Assembly (NCBI RefSeq): GCF_904846675.1
Contig: NZ_CAJHBT010000021.1
Coordinates: forward strand, 1-50,249
DNA: 50,249 nt
Reading direction: 5' to 3'
From: Psychrobacter urativorans
GTDB taxonomy: Bacteria > Pseudomonadota > Gammaproteobacteria > Pseudomonadales > Moraxellaceae
Both the position numbers and the translations under genes were made by a program. How positions within the stretch are numbered: position 1 is the stretch's first letter; the number at the start of each line of letters is the position of its first letter. Positions 11,504 to 21,091 of the stretch are shown one piece after another. Below the pieces are notes generated by a model that ran no database searches, was not told where the DNA came from, and worked only from the letters and a program-made list of their open reading frames with translations.

Positions 11504-11842
11504 TTACAATATAAAAAGGGAATAGTGATAGGGGATCGTTATTCTTTATGGATACAGCATATAACGTTATTATCAATTAATAAAACCAATATATGAGAAC
11601 AAGGAGTTTTATAATATAAATCATTAATTGCATAGCGTTCTATTATTTATATGAGTGTAGCAATAGCAACACCTAAATACGTATTCCATTAATGCTGAAT
11701 TATAGTCATTGTCGCTTATAGCTAACCAGAAGGTTTTATCGGATTTGGTGAGGAGTTGTTATCGATTTACCGAGGCGTTATTATAGGTAGCTAACTGAAT
11801 GGTATTGTAGTGCATAAAATCCTAGATTGCCCTTAATATTTC

Positions 11843-11880
11843 TGTAAGTTCACTATGTTGTAAGTTCACTATATATAGTG
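11843..11880. promoter_or_regulatory. Tandem 14-bp repeats and palindrome in the katG-ampG spacer
   Basis: TGTAAGTTCACTAT occurs at 11843-11856 and again at 11859-11872 (period 16). The second copy runs into the palindrome CACTATATATAGTG (11867-11880). A TATAAT at 11916-11921 could be a -10 element for the plus-strand gene at 12115. The 629-base spacer (11486-12114) between divergent genes shows no coding region, and this cluster is the best operator candidate in it. Confidence 0.4.
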
Positions 11881-12114
11881 TTATCGCTATGAGATATCTA
11901 CCTTTCATAGATGCGTATAATAGGGGGGGTTAATACAAAAATATTATCAGAATGTCTAGTCAAGATAAGCGTTCTAAAGTACCATAATTCAATTTTGTCG
12001 CAAGTACGGTTATTTGTGCAGCGCTAGACGATTTCTTATGGTTATTTAACATTGATGTTTAGTAGGAAGTTGCGCACTGTTGTGTTCTTTCGTCTCAAGT
12101 TTTGGTGAGTTGTT

Positions 12115-13812
12115 ATGTCTGCTGTCCAACCTGTGCCACCCAGTCCTCCAATTGCCAAAAAGTCTTGGGGCGAGGCGGCACAAGCTTATCTTGATCGCCG
12201 TGCGATTATCATACTATTTTTGGGGTTTTTCGCTGGCATTCCTATTATGCTGATCTTCTCAAGTCTGTCATTGTGGCTGCGAGAAGCAGGAATTGACCGT
12301 GGCGTAGTGACGATGTTCAGTTGGGCCGCGCTGGGCTATTCGTTTAAGTTCATTTGGGCGCCCTTGGTCGATGCGGTACCACTACCGATCCTGACCAAAC
12401 TACTCGGTCGTCGGCGTGCTTGGATATTAGTTGCACAGTTGATGATTATTCTGGCGATTTGTATCATGGCGAGTGTCAACCCGATTACTGAGGGTAGCCT
12501 AACGCTTATGGCAATCGGCGCGGTACTGCTTGGGTTTTCATCAGCCACTCAAGATATCGTGGTTGATGCTTACCGTATTGAGCTGGCACCGCCAAGTCTA
12601 CAGGCGGTGCTGTCTGCTATGTATGTCGCAGGCTACCGTATAGGTATGATTGTCGCGGGAGCTGGAGCGCTATATCTGGCTGATTATTTTGGCTCTACCG
12701 AAGCCCTATATAGCTATGAGGCATGGCGCAATACCTATTGGGTAATGGCAGGAGTCATGGCTGCTGGGGTTGTAACCACCTTGATTATTCGTGAGCCTGT
12801 CATCAGTCGGGTGCTCACCACAAAAACATCAGACGACGAGCCATTTCTAATACCCCACAAAACGTCAGACTACGCGCGTCTGTTATTAGTATTTGTCTTA
12901 TCTGTTTCTGGTTTTATAGGGGTATTCATTACAGCCGGGTCGCTACTGCCAGAAACTGACAGTGCGGTGTTGGGATTCTTGTTAGAGATAGTACATCTAA
13001 CAGTGAGTTTGGCCGCCGCTTTGATTATTGGCTATGGTTTAGTAAAAGCGGGTTTGGTTAAAAAACAAATGGCTATGGAGATGTGGGTTGAGCCTATTGC
13101 TGATTTCTTCCGGCGCTATGGTAAAAAGGCGCTATTATTACTGGCGTTAGTCGGACTTTACCGTATTTCTGACATTGTCGCTGGGGTCATCTCCAACGTT
13201 TTTTACTTAGATATGGGCTTTACTAAGATTGAGATTGCCAATGCGGTGAAGTTGTTCGGGGTCATTATGGCCATTGCCGGTGGCTTCTTGGGTGGCTTAT
13301 TAGCACAAAGAATGCGTATTATGAGAGCCATGATGGTTGGGGCAATCCTCGCCTGCGTGACTAACCTACTGTTTGTTCTATTGACTTATAATCCGGGTAG
13401 TTTACCTTACATGTATTTGGCAGTTAGTCTTGATAATTTGGCTGCAGGGCTTGCCAGTGCCATATTTATTGCCTTCTTATCTGCACTAACCTCCATTCGT
13501 TTTACTGCCGTACAGTATGCAATATTTTCCTCGCTAATGACCTTACTCCCTAAAGTGCTAGGTGGTTATTCGGGTACTATCGTTGATAATACGAACTATC
13601 AATTCTTCTTTATCTTCACCTTTGCTATTGGGATTCCTATTTTGGCGCTGATTTATTATGTTGATAAGCATATCGTCATTGGCGATAACGATGATATTTA
13701 TGATGATGGCGGTGACGATGATAATGACAGTAGTGGTAATAAAGGTGTTGAATTAACCAAAGCTAACCCTAATTTATCCAATACTAATGAGCCACCGCGT
13801 GCTACGGAATAA
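12115..13812 (+). CDS. ampG: AmpG-like muropeptide permease (MFS)
   Basis: This 565-residue protein of the major facilitator superfamily resembles AmpG, the inner-membrane importer of GlcNAc-anhydroMurNAc peptides for cell-wall recycling. AmpG-like segments include LFLGFFAGIPIMLIFSSL near residues 32-50, YSFKFIWAPLVDAVPLP near 75-91, and SATQDIVVDAYRIEL near 143-157. About 12-14 transmembrane helices are likely. The C terminus is an unusual hydrophilic tail rich in Asp/Asn (DNDDIYDDGGDDD). GGTGAG precedes the ATG. It heads a plus-strand run with prmC 62 bases downstream. Confidence 0.85.
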   Translation: MSAVQPVPPSPPIAKKSWGEAAQAYLDRRAIIILFLGFFAGIPIMLIFSSLSLWLREAGIDRGVVTMFSWAALGYSFKFIWAPLVDAVPLPILTKLLGRRRAWILVAQLMIILAICIMASVNPITEGSLTLMAIGAVLLGFSSATQDIVVDAYRIELAPPSLQAVLSAMYVAGYRIGMIVAGAGALYLADYFGSTEALYSYEAWRNTYWVMAGVMAAGVVTTLIIREPVISRVLTTKTSDDEPFLIPHKTSDYARLLLVFVLSVSGFIGVFITAGSLLPETDSAVLGFLLEIVHLTVSLAAALIIGYGLVKAGLVKKQMAMEMWVEPIADFFRRYGKKALLLLALVGLYRISDIVAGVISNVFYLDMGFTKIEIANAVKLFGVIMAIAGGFLGGLLAQRMRIMRAMMVGAILACVTNLLFVLLTYNPGSLPYMYLAVSLDNLAAGLASAIFIAFLSALTSIRFTAVQYAIFSSLMTLLPKVLGGYSGTIVDNTNYQFFFIFTFAIGIPILALIYYVDKHIVIGDNDDIYDDGGDDDNDSSGNKGVELTKANPNLSNTNEPPRATE

Positions 13813-13874
13813 AGTACGAATTATAATGAGTAAGACGTAGATAACTATGAGTAGATAACCATGAAGAGTCATTT

Positions 13875-14798
13875 ATGACCGTGCCCAAAGTAAAAGCAAC
13901 GACAGTGCAGCAAATAAAACAGCAAGTAGCAAATACGGCTAACAATGCTGGAATTCCACCGTTTTGGATAACGGATTGGTTGCTCTATGTGCTAGATAAG
14001 CCGTCGCTATTTCTTCTTACGGATGATAGTTATCAGCTGGCTGATACTGAGTTTGAACAATTTAATATTGGGGTGACTAAGATGCTGCAAGGCATCCCTT
14101 TAGCTTATTTGACTGGACGACAGAAATTTTGGTCACTTGATTTTATGGTCAATGAGCATACCCTAATACCAAGACCGGATACGGAAGTGTTGGTTGAACA
14201 AGTGCTGCTTTGGATAAAGGCGCAGGATGGTGTTGAAATTAATAATAATGGTACTATTACCCAATCTTATGCTATCAATAATAAACGCTTGCTTGACTTA
14301 GGTACAGGCTCAGGCTGTATTGCCATTAGTCTTGCGCATGAGTTGAGCAAAGCCAGCTGGCAAGTAGTCGCTGTTGATTTTTCGGCGGAGGCACTGAAAG
14401 TAGCACAGTATAATGCCGAACTGAATAAGATTGATAATATTGAACTTGTCCAAAGCAGCTGGTATAGCGAATTATCCACAGAGGCTACTCAGTTATTCGA
14501 TATCATTGTCTCAAATCCGCCCTATATTGATGAAGCGGATGAGCATTTAACAGGTTTGCTAGCAGAGCCAATCAGTGCCTTAAGTGCGCCCAATCAGGGC
14601 TTGGCTGATATTGAACATATCGTTGAGTACGCGCCGCAATATTTATATAGTGACGGACTATTAGCGGTTGAGCATGGCTTTGATCAAGGGGCTGCCGTCC
14701 GCCAGTTATTTTTAAATAATGGTTTTGCAGCAATACAAACTATCCAAGATTTTGGCGGCAATGAGCGCGTGACCCTTGGGCAAATTAAAGCGCTTTAG
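13875..14798 (+). CDS. prmC: PrmC, release-factor glutamine N5-methyltransferase
   Basis: PrmC methylates the Gln of the GGQ motif in release factors RF1 and RF2 using S-adenosylmethionine. The 307-residue protein has the helical N-terminal substrate-binding domain, the SAM-binding motif LDLGTGSGCIAISLAHE near residues 140-156, and the catalytic NPPYIDEADEHL motif near 214-225. A 15-residue Asn/Ile-rich stretch (near 120-135) just before the SAM motif is a lineage-specific insertion. In many proteobacteria prmC sits beside prfA; no prfA is seen here. Confidence 0.93.
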   Translation: MTVPKVKATTVQQIKQQVANTANNAGIPPFWITDWLLYVLDKPSLFLLTDDSYQLADTEFEQFNIGVTKMLQGIPLAYLTGRQKFWSLDFMVNEHTLIPRPDTEVLVEQVLLWIKAQDGVEINNNGTITQSYAINNKRLLDLGTGSGCIAISLAHELSKASWQVVAVDFSAEALKVAQYNAELNKIDNIELVQSSWYSELSTEATQLFDIIVSNPPYIDEADEHLTGLLAEPISALSAPNQGLADIEHIVEYAPQYLYSDGLLAVEHGFDQGAAVRQLFLNNGFAAIQTIQDFGGNERVTLGQIKAL

Positions 14799-14895
14799 GT
14801 AATTTATTTGAGCTTATAGACCGTACCTACTTTATTTGATATTCCCTATATGCTCGCTCAACACTGTTTTTCTTAAGCTAAGTTATGGTAAAAAT

Positions 14896-15687
14896 ATGAC
14901 GCACTCATTAGATACAGAGATGTTGTTAGATGCTGAACTGCTACGTTACGCCCGGCAAATATTACTTGAGGGTTGGGATGTTGATGCGCAACTACGGTTA
15001 AAATCTGCCCGTGTGGTAATGATTGGGGCGGGTGGCCTGGGTTGTCCAGCTTCTGAAACCTTAGTGCGCGCCGGTCTTGGACAAGTGCACCTGATCGACG
15101 ATGATGTCATTGAGATGAGCAATCTACAACGGCAAACGCTGTTTTTACCCACTGATATTGGTAAGCCCAAAGCTTCGACAGCCGCGCAGATGTTGCAAAG
15201 GATTAATCCTCTTATCAAGGCTCGCGGAACCGTTGCCCGTCTTAGCGAAGAGAATGCTTATGAGCTGCTGGATATGGCATCTGGCAAGCCGGATTTACTA
15301 TTAGATTGTACCGATAATTTTGCGACTCGCGATATCGTTAATCGTATTAGCGTGCGCTATCAAATTCCGCTTTTGACCGCCTCTGCGATTGCTATGCAAG
15401 GGCAATTGGCGCTGTTTGAGCCGCAGTTAAATTCGGGCTGTTATCACTGCGTATTCGGTGCGCCTAATACTGATACAGAACTTGATGAACGTACTTGTGC
15501 TAATTCCGGTGTCCTTGCTAGTACTACTGCTATTATGGGTAGCTTGCAGGCTAATGCAGCGTTGCAATATTTAGGATTAACCAAAAATCCACTGACAGGC
15601 AAGTTGTTATTATGGGACGGTAGCTTGATGCAGCAGAGGCTGATGGGCTATAAGCAAGATACAGATTGTCCCATTTGTAGCGTTTAA
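14896..15687 (+). CDS. moeB: MoeB/ThiF-family adenylyltransferase (E1-like)
   Basis: This 263-residue E1-like enzyme adenylates the C terminus of a ubiquitin-fold sulfur carrier (MoaD in molybdopterin synthesis or ThiS in thiamine synthesis). The ATP-binding motif is VVMIGAGGLGCPASE, followed by the DDDVIEMSNLQRQ segment. Two zinc-binding CxxC pairs are present (CYHC and CPIC near the C terminus), as is the ERTCANSGVL loop with the conserved Cys. ATG 14896 is preferred over an in-frame TTG at 14836 because it gives the family-typical N terminus. MoeB and ThiF cannot be separated from sequence alone; the order prmC-moeB is common in gammaproteobacteria. Confidence 0.85.
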   Translation: MTHSLDTEMLLDAELLRYARQILLEGWDVDAQLRLKSARVVMIGAGGLGCPASETLVRAGLGQVHLIDDDVIEMSNLQRQTLFLPTDIGKPKASTAAQMLQRINPLIKARGTVARLSEENAYELLDMASGKPDLLLDCTDNFATRDIVNRISVRYQIPLLTASAIAMQGQLALFEPQLNSGCYHCVFGAPNTDTELDERTCANSGVLASTTAIMGSLQANAALQYLGLTKNPLTGKLLLWDGSLMQQRLMGYKQDTDCPICSV

Positions 15688-15739
15688 CTTCTTATGTACT
15701 TTTATAATTATCTTTTGCTTACTACTATAGTTGTCCTTT

Positions 15740-17080
15740 ATGAAAAATTATCGTCCTCATTTATTAAAGCACACATTTAATGTGGTGAACCGTGTGCGCC
15801 AAACGGCCAGTATTGCAGGCCTATCAGCATTAAGAGTCGCTAAAGGCGAGAAGCCGGATGCAAGACTGCTAAAAGATACCTTTGAGCAGCTGGGCACCAC
15901 TTATATTAAGATAGGCCAGTTTATTGCCAGTACGCCTTCACTCTTTCCTCGTGAATACGTCGAAGCCTTTCAAGACTGTTTGGATCAAACCACACCGTTA
16001 TCGTATGATTATATTGAAAAAGTATTGACCGCTGAACTAGCGGTTGATGGACAAACACTGGCTGATAAGTTTGCCCATATTGAGCAAAAACCGCTCGCTT
16101 CAGCGTCTATTGCCCAAGTCCATGCTGCGCGTCTGCACAATGGGGATGAAGTGGTATTAAAGGTGCAAAAGCCCGGGGTCGAAACCATCATGCAGACAGA
16201 TTTAGGAGTGCTGCATGCGGTCACTAAAATAATCGAGGTGTTAATGCCATCGATGAGGTTCGCCAGTATCGCGCCCATTATCGATGAGATACGCTTGCGT
16301 ATGCTGGATGAGACTGATTTTATCTCTGAGGCGCAAAATATCCGTGATTTTCAACAGTTCTTAGCGGTATCAGGTAACACGCGGGTGATAGCGCCGCAAG
16401 TCTATGATGAGCTTACCACGAAGCGCATATTGACCATGAGCCGTTTGCGCGGCGTGTCTATGGTCGATGAGGCGGCAATGCACCAATATTGTGATGACCC
16501 TGCACAAGTCATGGCTGATACTTTGAATACTTGGTTTGCCAGCCTGATGCTGTGCAATAGTTTCCATGCTGATTTGCACGCGGGCAATTTGATGCTGCTA
16601 ACCGATGGCCGGATTGGCTTTATAGATTTCGGCATCGTGGGTAAGTTAAAACCTGAAAGCTGGCGCGCATGTATGGGTATGATGCAAGCCTTACAGGAAA
16701 ATGATTATCATGCCATGGCAAAACATATGGTTGATATGGAAATGACGCACGGGCAAGAGGTAGATGTCGTGGCTTTAGGTGAGGATTTGCAGCGTATGAT
16801 GCAAGTTATTATGGCAGAAGATAGAGCATTCACCAGCGGTATACCTTTTAATACCAAAGAGCAGGCCGATGAGCTCAATAAAATGATGCTAGAGGTAGTG
16901 GCGGTCGGTAAGCGTCATGGCATTCATTTCCCGCGTGATTTTGCCTTGTTGACCAAGCAGTTGCTATATTTTGACCGGTTTATGCGTACGCTAGCCCCTG
17001 ATATGGATATGTTTAGTGATCAGCGCGTAAATATTCTGGGGCAGGATACGCCATCGACGGTGACACCGGTAATTGCTTGA
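15740..17080 (+). CDS. ABC1/UbiB-family atypical kinase
   Basis: This 446-residue protein of the ABC1 (ADCK/UbiB) family is related to proteins that support ubiquinone synthesis. All diagnostic motifs are present: KIGQF (KxGQ motif), the Ala-rich loop ASASIAQVHAA, the ion-pair Lys in VVLKVQKPG, ETDFISEAQN, the catalytic FHADLHAGNLML, and the metal-binding IDFGIVG. It is shorter than UbiB proper (about 540 residues) and shows no C-terminal transmembrane pair, so it is probably a paralogue rather than UbiB itself. ATG 15740 is chosen over a TTG nine bases upstream. Confidence 0.88.
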   Translation: MKNYRPHLLKHTFNVVNRVRQTASIAGLSALRVAKGEKPDARLLKDTFEQLGTTYIKIGQFIASTPSLFPREYVEAFQDCLDQTTPLSYDYIEKVLTAELAVDGQTLADKFAHIEQKPLASASIAQVHAARLHNGDEVVLKVQKPGVETIMQTDLGVLHAVTKIIEVLMPSMRFASIAPIIDEIRLRMLDETDFISEAQNIRDFQQFLAVSGNTRVIAPQVYDELTTKRILTMSRLRGVSMVDEAAMHQYCDDPAQVMADTLNTWFASLMLCNSFHADLHAGNLMLLTDGRIGFIDFGIVGKLKPESWRACMGMMQALQENDYHAMAKHMVDMEMTHGQEVDVVALGEDLQRMMQVIMAEDRAFTSGIPFNTKEQADELNKMMLEVVAVGKRHGIHFPRDFALLTKQLLYFDRFMRTLAPDMDMFSDQRVNILGQDTPSTVTPVIA

Positions 17081-17216
17081 TGGTTATTTTTCTATAATGA
17101 CTACATTATATTGACTGCTCTATAATGATTGTTTTATAAGAATTTTTAAGTTTAGATTTTTACACTCATTGCTAACACAAAGGATTGTGTGCTGCTGGCC
17201 ACAAATTGGCTCTGTC

Positions 17217-18464
17217 ATGATGACTGCTCCTCAAAACCATACTAGATTTACCATTACTAATGAAACCGCTATCGCTTTAATAGGCTTATACTGTATGGCG
17301 GTGGTGATGGGTTTTGGGCGTTTCCTATTTACGGCCACGTTGCCTGACATTATGAGCCAGTTGACGCTATCAACCACCATTGCAGGCTGGCTGGCATCGA
17401 TTAATTATATTGGTTATTTTATTGGCGCGCTGATTGCGATGTTTGTACCGCAGCGCCTCACATGGCAAGCCTTGATACTCGGCACCATCGTCAGTATTGT
17501 GACCACTATTATGCTTGTGATACCAGAGCTATCTTTAAGCTTATGGTATCTCATTCGTTTGTTGGCAGGTATTGCCAGCGGAATAGGGATGATTCTTAGC
17601 TCTTCTTTTATCATTCAACGATTTAGTAGCGCTCGGCGTTCTGTGTTATCGACGATACATTTCGCTGGCATTGGCGTCGGTATCAGTGCGTCAGCTGTGC
17701 TCACATGGTGGCTGTTAACACTTGGTTATCATTTTGATGTGATTTGGCTGGTTGCAGGTGTGAGTAGTTTACCGCTGTTGTGGCTGCTCTACGCTATTCG
17801 TCCGCTAACTACCAATTCAGAGGCTAAGATTAGCGATCAGCGACCATCTGCGCATCAGACCTATATTAATTTTAAACGATCGTTATATGAGGCGATCACA
17901 GGCCAAACCAAAGCTATTTCATTATTAGCGGCCAGCTATGTGCTGGCAGGGTTTGGTTATATTACTTCAGCGACCTTTTTACCGGTGATGGCCGCTCAGC
18001 GCTTGACGACTCAGACCTATGCCGGACTACTGATTTGGCTGGTTGTTGGTATTTGTGCGATGTTATCCAATCCGGTTTGGGGAGCGTTAGCTAAGCGTAT
18101 TGGAGAAATCAAAACTTTAATGGGGTTGACTTTGTTGCAGGCGCTGGGAATGCTATTGCCCTTATGGTTGGATGGTGCACTTGGGTTATATGCTAACGCT
18201 GCTATTTTGGGTTCAACCTTCGTCGGCATGGTTTCAATGACCCTCAATATTATCAAGAATATGAATCCCGACTATTCCAATTTATTAATAGGTTTGGCGA
18301 CTTTAGCTTATGGTGCAGGTCAGTTCGTCGGGCCATTAGTAACGGTAGTGTTAGCGGGTAAAAATGATAATTTTAATGCCGGCTTGCTGGTTGCTGGTAT
18401 TGGATTGCTCGTCAGCTTAGTTTTACTGGTGTTCTTCCGGAGACAATCACAACGTATCGCATAA
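17217..18464 (+). CDS. YbfB/YjiJ-type MFS transporter
   Basis: This 415-residue protein has about 12 hydrophobic segments and resembles the YbfB/YjiJ branch of the major facilitator superfamily. The N-terminal helix contains MGFGRFLFTATLPDIM, followed by GWLASINYIGYFIGAL. Its substrate is unknown. ATG 17217 (with a second ATG at 17220) is taken as the start; an in-frame TTG at 17169 would add 16 residues without a convincing ribosome-binding site. Its stop lies only 2 bases from the stop of the convergent Lrp-type gene, with no terminator between them. Confidence 0.82.
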   Translation: MMTAPQNHTRFTITNETAIALIGLYCMAVVMGFGRFLFTATLPDIMSQLTLSTTIAGWLASINYIGYFIGALIAMFVPQRLTWQALILGTIVSIVTTIMLVIPELSLSLWYLIRLLAGIASGIGMILSSSFIIQRFSSARRSVLSTIHFAGIGVGISASAVLTWWLLTLGYHFDVIWLVAGVSSLPLLWLLYAIRPLTTNSEAKISDQRPSAHQTYINFKRSLYEAITGQTKAISLLAASYVLAGFGYITSATFLPVMAAQRLTTQTYAGLLIWLVVGICAMLSNPVWGALAKRIGEIKTLMGLTLLQALGMLLPLWLDGALGLYANAAILGSTFVGMVSMTLNIIKNMNPDYSNLLIGLATLAYGAGQFVGPLVTVVLAGKNDNFNAGLLVAGIGLLVSLVLLVFFRRQSQRIA

Positions 18465-18466
18465 AT

Positions 18467-18955
18467 TTAAACAATACTGCGACTAAACACCTCTCGTAGC
18501 TCAAAGCTGGTATGAACCTGTGCCACGCCCTCGATACGATTTAGCCGGTGTAATAAAAACTCCTCATAATGTGCCATATCGCGCACTCGTACCTTGATTA
18601 AATAATCTTCACTACGACCAGTCACAATGCTACAGCTAATCACTTCATCAAAGCTTTGGATTTTACGCTCGAACTGCTCAAAGCGTTCGGCGGTATGGCG
18701 ATCCATACTAATAGCAATAAACACAGCGAGCGGGTAGCCCAATTTCTGTGCATCAGTTTGAGTGTGATATCCAGTGATAATACCAACCTCTTCTAGGCGC
18801 TTAACACGACGTGCACAAGGTGTGGCAGATAGATTAACACGCTGGGCAAGCTCAGTAATACTCATCCGCGCCTCTAGCTGTAATAAGCGCAATAAACGCT
18901 TGTCGGTCTCATCGATATCAATTGATAAAGAGTCTTTAGAATGGCTATTTGGCAT
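18467..18955 (-). CDS. Lrp/AsnC family transcriptional regulator
   Basis: This 162-residue protein has an N-terminal helix-turn-helix (MSITELAQRVNLSATPCARRVKRLE; residues about 31-55) and a C-terminal RAM effector domain with the motif VTGRSEDYLIKV. This is the layout of feast/famine regulators that bind amino acids. About 16 residues precede the core domain. It is transcribed away from leuA, sharing a 241-base spacer that holds several inverted repeats, so it may control itself and leuA. It is convergent with the MFS transporter gene, with a 2-base gap. Confidence 0.92.
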   Translation of the reverse strand: MPNSHSKDSLSIDIDETDKRLLRLLQLEARMSITELAQRVNLSATPCARRVKRLEEVGIITGYHTQTDAQKLGYPLAVFIAISMDRHTAERFEQFERKIQSFDEVISCSIVTGRSEDYLIKVRVRDMAHYEEFLLHRLNRIEGVAQVHTSFELREVFSRSIV

Positions 18956-18968
18956 AATGTGCTATTTT

Positions 18969-19074
18969 ATTAGTGATTTAAGTTGATTATATCAATAATA
19001 TTAGATTTTATCACTAATATTGCCATAAATAATATGGTATAAAGCTGTTTTCCACCTGATAAAATTTGTTATCA
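18969..19074. promoter_or_regulatory. Inverted repeats in the lrp-type / leuA divergent spacer
   Basis: ATTAGTGAT (18969-18977) is mirrored by ATCACTAAT (19010-19018). AATATTAG (18997-19004) pairs with CTAATATT (19014-19021). TGATAA (19057-19062) pairs with TTATCA (19069-19074). Phased AT-rich dyads between an Lrp-type gene and a leucine biosynthesis gene suit Lrp-family binding. This assignment is inferred. Confidence 0.4.
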
Positions 19075-19196
19075 TAATGGTATAAACTTTAGTTATCTCG
19101 TATGATAAACGCTGTTTTATTTACGAACTAAGTTATTTACAAGCTAAGAAATTGCTAATATAACTTTATTTTTTATACCTTATCTAAGGATTGATT

Positions 19197-20993
19197 ATGT
19201 CTGACCAAGCCACACGCACTACAGAATCTGCACCTGCGAAAATTACTCCAAAACATGCTGCTTTTGATTATAAAAAGTATCGCCCTTTTGCATTTGCGCC
19301 TTCGTTGCCAGACCGGACATGGCCAAGCAAAACGCTTGAAAAGTCGCCAATATGGGCCAGTGTCGATCTGCGTGATGGTAACCAAGCCCTAATTGATCCA
19401 ATGACTATTGATCAAAAAATGCGCTTTTTTAAGACTTTAGTAGAAGTGGGTTTTAAAGAGATCGAGATTGGTTTTCCATCAGCGGCGCAAGTAGAGTTTG
19501 ATTTTGCGCGTAAGCTTATCGAAGAAAATCATGTGCCTGATGATGTGACGTTGCAAGTGTTAGTTCAAGCTCGTGAGCATTTGATTGCGCGTACTTTTGA
19601 ATCGTTAAAAGGTGCTAAGCGTGCCATTGTTCACGTTTATAACTCAACCTGCCGTATCCAACGTGAAAAGGTATATGGCAAAGATAAGGCTGAGATTAAA
19701 GAAATTGCTATCACTGGTGCGAAGTTATTAGTTGAATATGCCGCCAAGTATCCTGAGACTGAATGGGTATTTCAGTACTCGCCTGAGAGCTTTAGCCAAA
19801 CTGAGACTGAATATGCCGTAGAAGTCTGTGATGCCGTCTGTGATACTTGGCAGCCACAAAATGGCCAAGAAGTAATTCTTAATTTACCAGCGACTGTTGA
19901 AGCATCTATGCCCAACATATTCGCCGATCAGGTCGAGTATTTCTGCCGTAATTTAGTAAAGCGCGAGCATGTGACAGTTAGTCTGCATACTCATAATGAC
20001 CGTGGCTGTGCGATTGCAGCGGCTGAGCTTGGTGTCCTCGCTGGTGCGGATCGTATCGAAGGCACGTTGCTTGGTAACGGCGAGCGTACCGGTAATATGG
20101 ATATCATGGTGATGGCGATGAACTTGTTTAGCCAAGGTATCGACCCTGAGCTTGATTTCAGTAATATGAGTGAGATTGTACAAGTAGTGAGCGAGTGCAA
20201 TAACTTACCGGTGCATCCGCGCCATCCTTATGTCGGTGAATTGGTATTTACCGCCTTTAGTGGCTCGCATCAAGACGCCATTAAAAAATCTCTCGATTAT
20301 AATGAGAAGCACAAAGAGCAGACCGAAAACGTTTGGGATGTGGCTTACTTGCCAATCGATCCGGCGCACATTGGTCGCAGCTATCAAGATGTGGTACGTA
20401 TTAATAGCCAGTCTGGTAAAGGCGGCGTCGCTTATATTCTTCAACGTAACTATGGCTTTAACTTACCACGGTGGATGCAAATTGACTTTAGCCGCGTCGT
20501 CCAGCAGCAAGCAGAAACCGCTGCGCGTGAACTACAAAATGATGAAATCTTACAAACCTTTGAACATACCTACTTGCAGAAAGGCAGTTTTGAGTTATTA
20601 GACTACAGTGTGAATAATAAAGGCGGTGAAGTTTACTTTAACGGTCAAGTACAGATGAATGGCGATACCATCACTATTGATGGGACAGGTAACGGTCCAT
20701 TATCATCGTTCATTGACGGCCTAGCGCAGCATACCGGTAAGTCTTTACACATTATTAACTATGCTGAGCATGCCATCAATCCGCATCATAACAATATTAA
20801 TGGTGATGGCAACGGCATCGATGATGGTACCAATAGTGATAATAAGACCAATGCCAATGCAGCGGCTTATATTCAGCTGAATGTTGATGGTGACGTTTAC
20901 TCCGGTATCGGCACTTGCAGTAGCACCGTATCAGCGATGCTAAAAGGGGCATTGTCTGCCTTTGCTCAAGCACCAGTAGGAACAGCGGCATAA
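19197..20993 (+). CDS. leuA: 2-isopropylmalate synthase LeuA (long type)
   Basis: This enzyme condenses acetyl-CoA with 2-ketoisovalerate, the first committed step of leucine synthesis. The 598-residue protein has the TIM-barrel catalytic domain with VDLRDGNQALIDPM and the metal-binding HTHNDRGCAIA. GNGERTGNMD follows, and a C-terminal LeuA regulatory domain ends the chain. It belongs to the long, Corynebacterium/Mycobacterium-like class. Inside the regulatory domain (about 20779-20862) is a low-complexity Asn/Asp/Gly insert. ATG 19197 with AAGGA about 6 bases upstream is preferred to a TTG at 19191. A terminator hairpin lies at 21040-21091. Confidence 0.94.
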   Translation: MSDQATRTTESAPAKITPKHAAFDYKKYRPFAFAPSLPDRTWPSKTLEKSPIWASVDLRDGNQALIDPMTIDQKMRFFKTLVEVGFKEIEIGFPSAAQVEFDFARKLIEENHVPDDVTLQVLVQAREHLIARTFESLKGAKRAIVHVYNSTCRIQREKVYGKDKAEIKEIAITGAKLLVEYAAKYPETEWVFQYSPESFSQTETEYAVEVCDAVCDTWQPQNGQEVILNLPATVEASMPNIFADQVEYFCRNLVKREHVTVSLHTHNDRGCAIAAAELGVLAGADRIEGTLLGNGERTGNMDIMVMAMNLFSQGIDPELDFSNMSEIVQVVSECNNLPVHPRHPYVGELVFTAFSGSHQDAIKKSLDYNEKHKEQTENVWDVAYLPIDPAHIGRSYQDVVRINSQSGKGGVAYILQRNYGFNLPRWMQIDFSRVVQQQAETAARELQNDEILQTFEHTYLQKGSFELLDYSVNNKGGEVYFNGQVQMNGDTITIDGTGNGPLSSFIDGLAQHTGKSLHIINYAEHAINPHHNNINGDGNGIDDGTNSDNKTNANAAAYIQLNVDGDVYSGIGTCSSTVSAMLKGALSAFAQAPVGTAA

Positions 20994-21039
20994 GTTTTTG
21001 CTTAACTTAATCAGGTATTGGTATAAAACGTAGCAACGA

Positions 21040-21091
21040 TAACGCCATGACTCTTTGCAATAAGCAATCTTAAGTTATGGCGTTATTTTTT
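21040..21091 (+). terminator. Terminator after leuA
   Basis: TAACGCCATGACT (21040-21052) pairs with AGTTATGGCGTTA (21073-21085) with one wobble, followed by a T run at 21086-21091. The rest of the 318-base spacer to 21311 is AT-rich with no gene seen. Confidence 0.8.

Noticed and set aside
11521..11700. OxyR site upstream of katG
   Set aside because: AT-rich sequence with an ATAACGTTAT dyad at 11561-11570 but no four-part ATAG/CTAT spacing expected for OxyR.
19022..19196. Leucine-rich attenuator peptide before leuA
   Set aside because: No short frame with clustered Leu codons and no terminator/antiterminator hairpin pair was seen.
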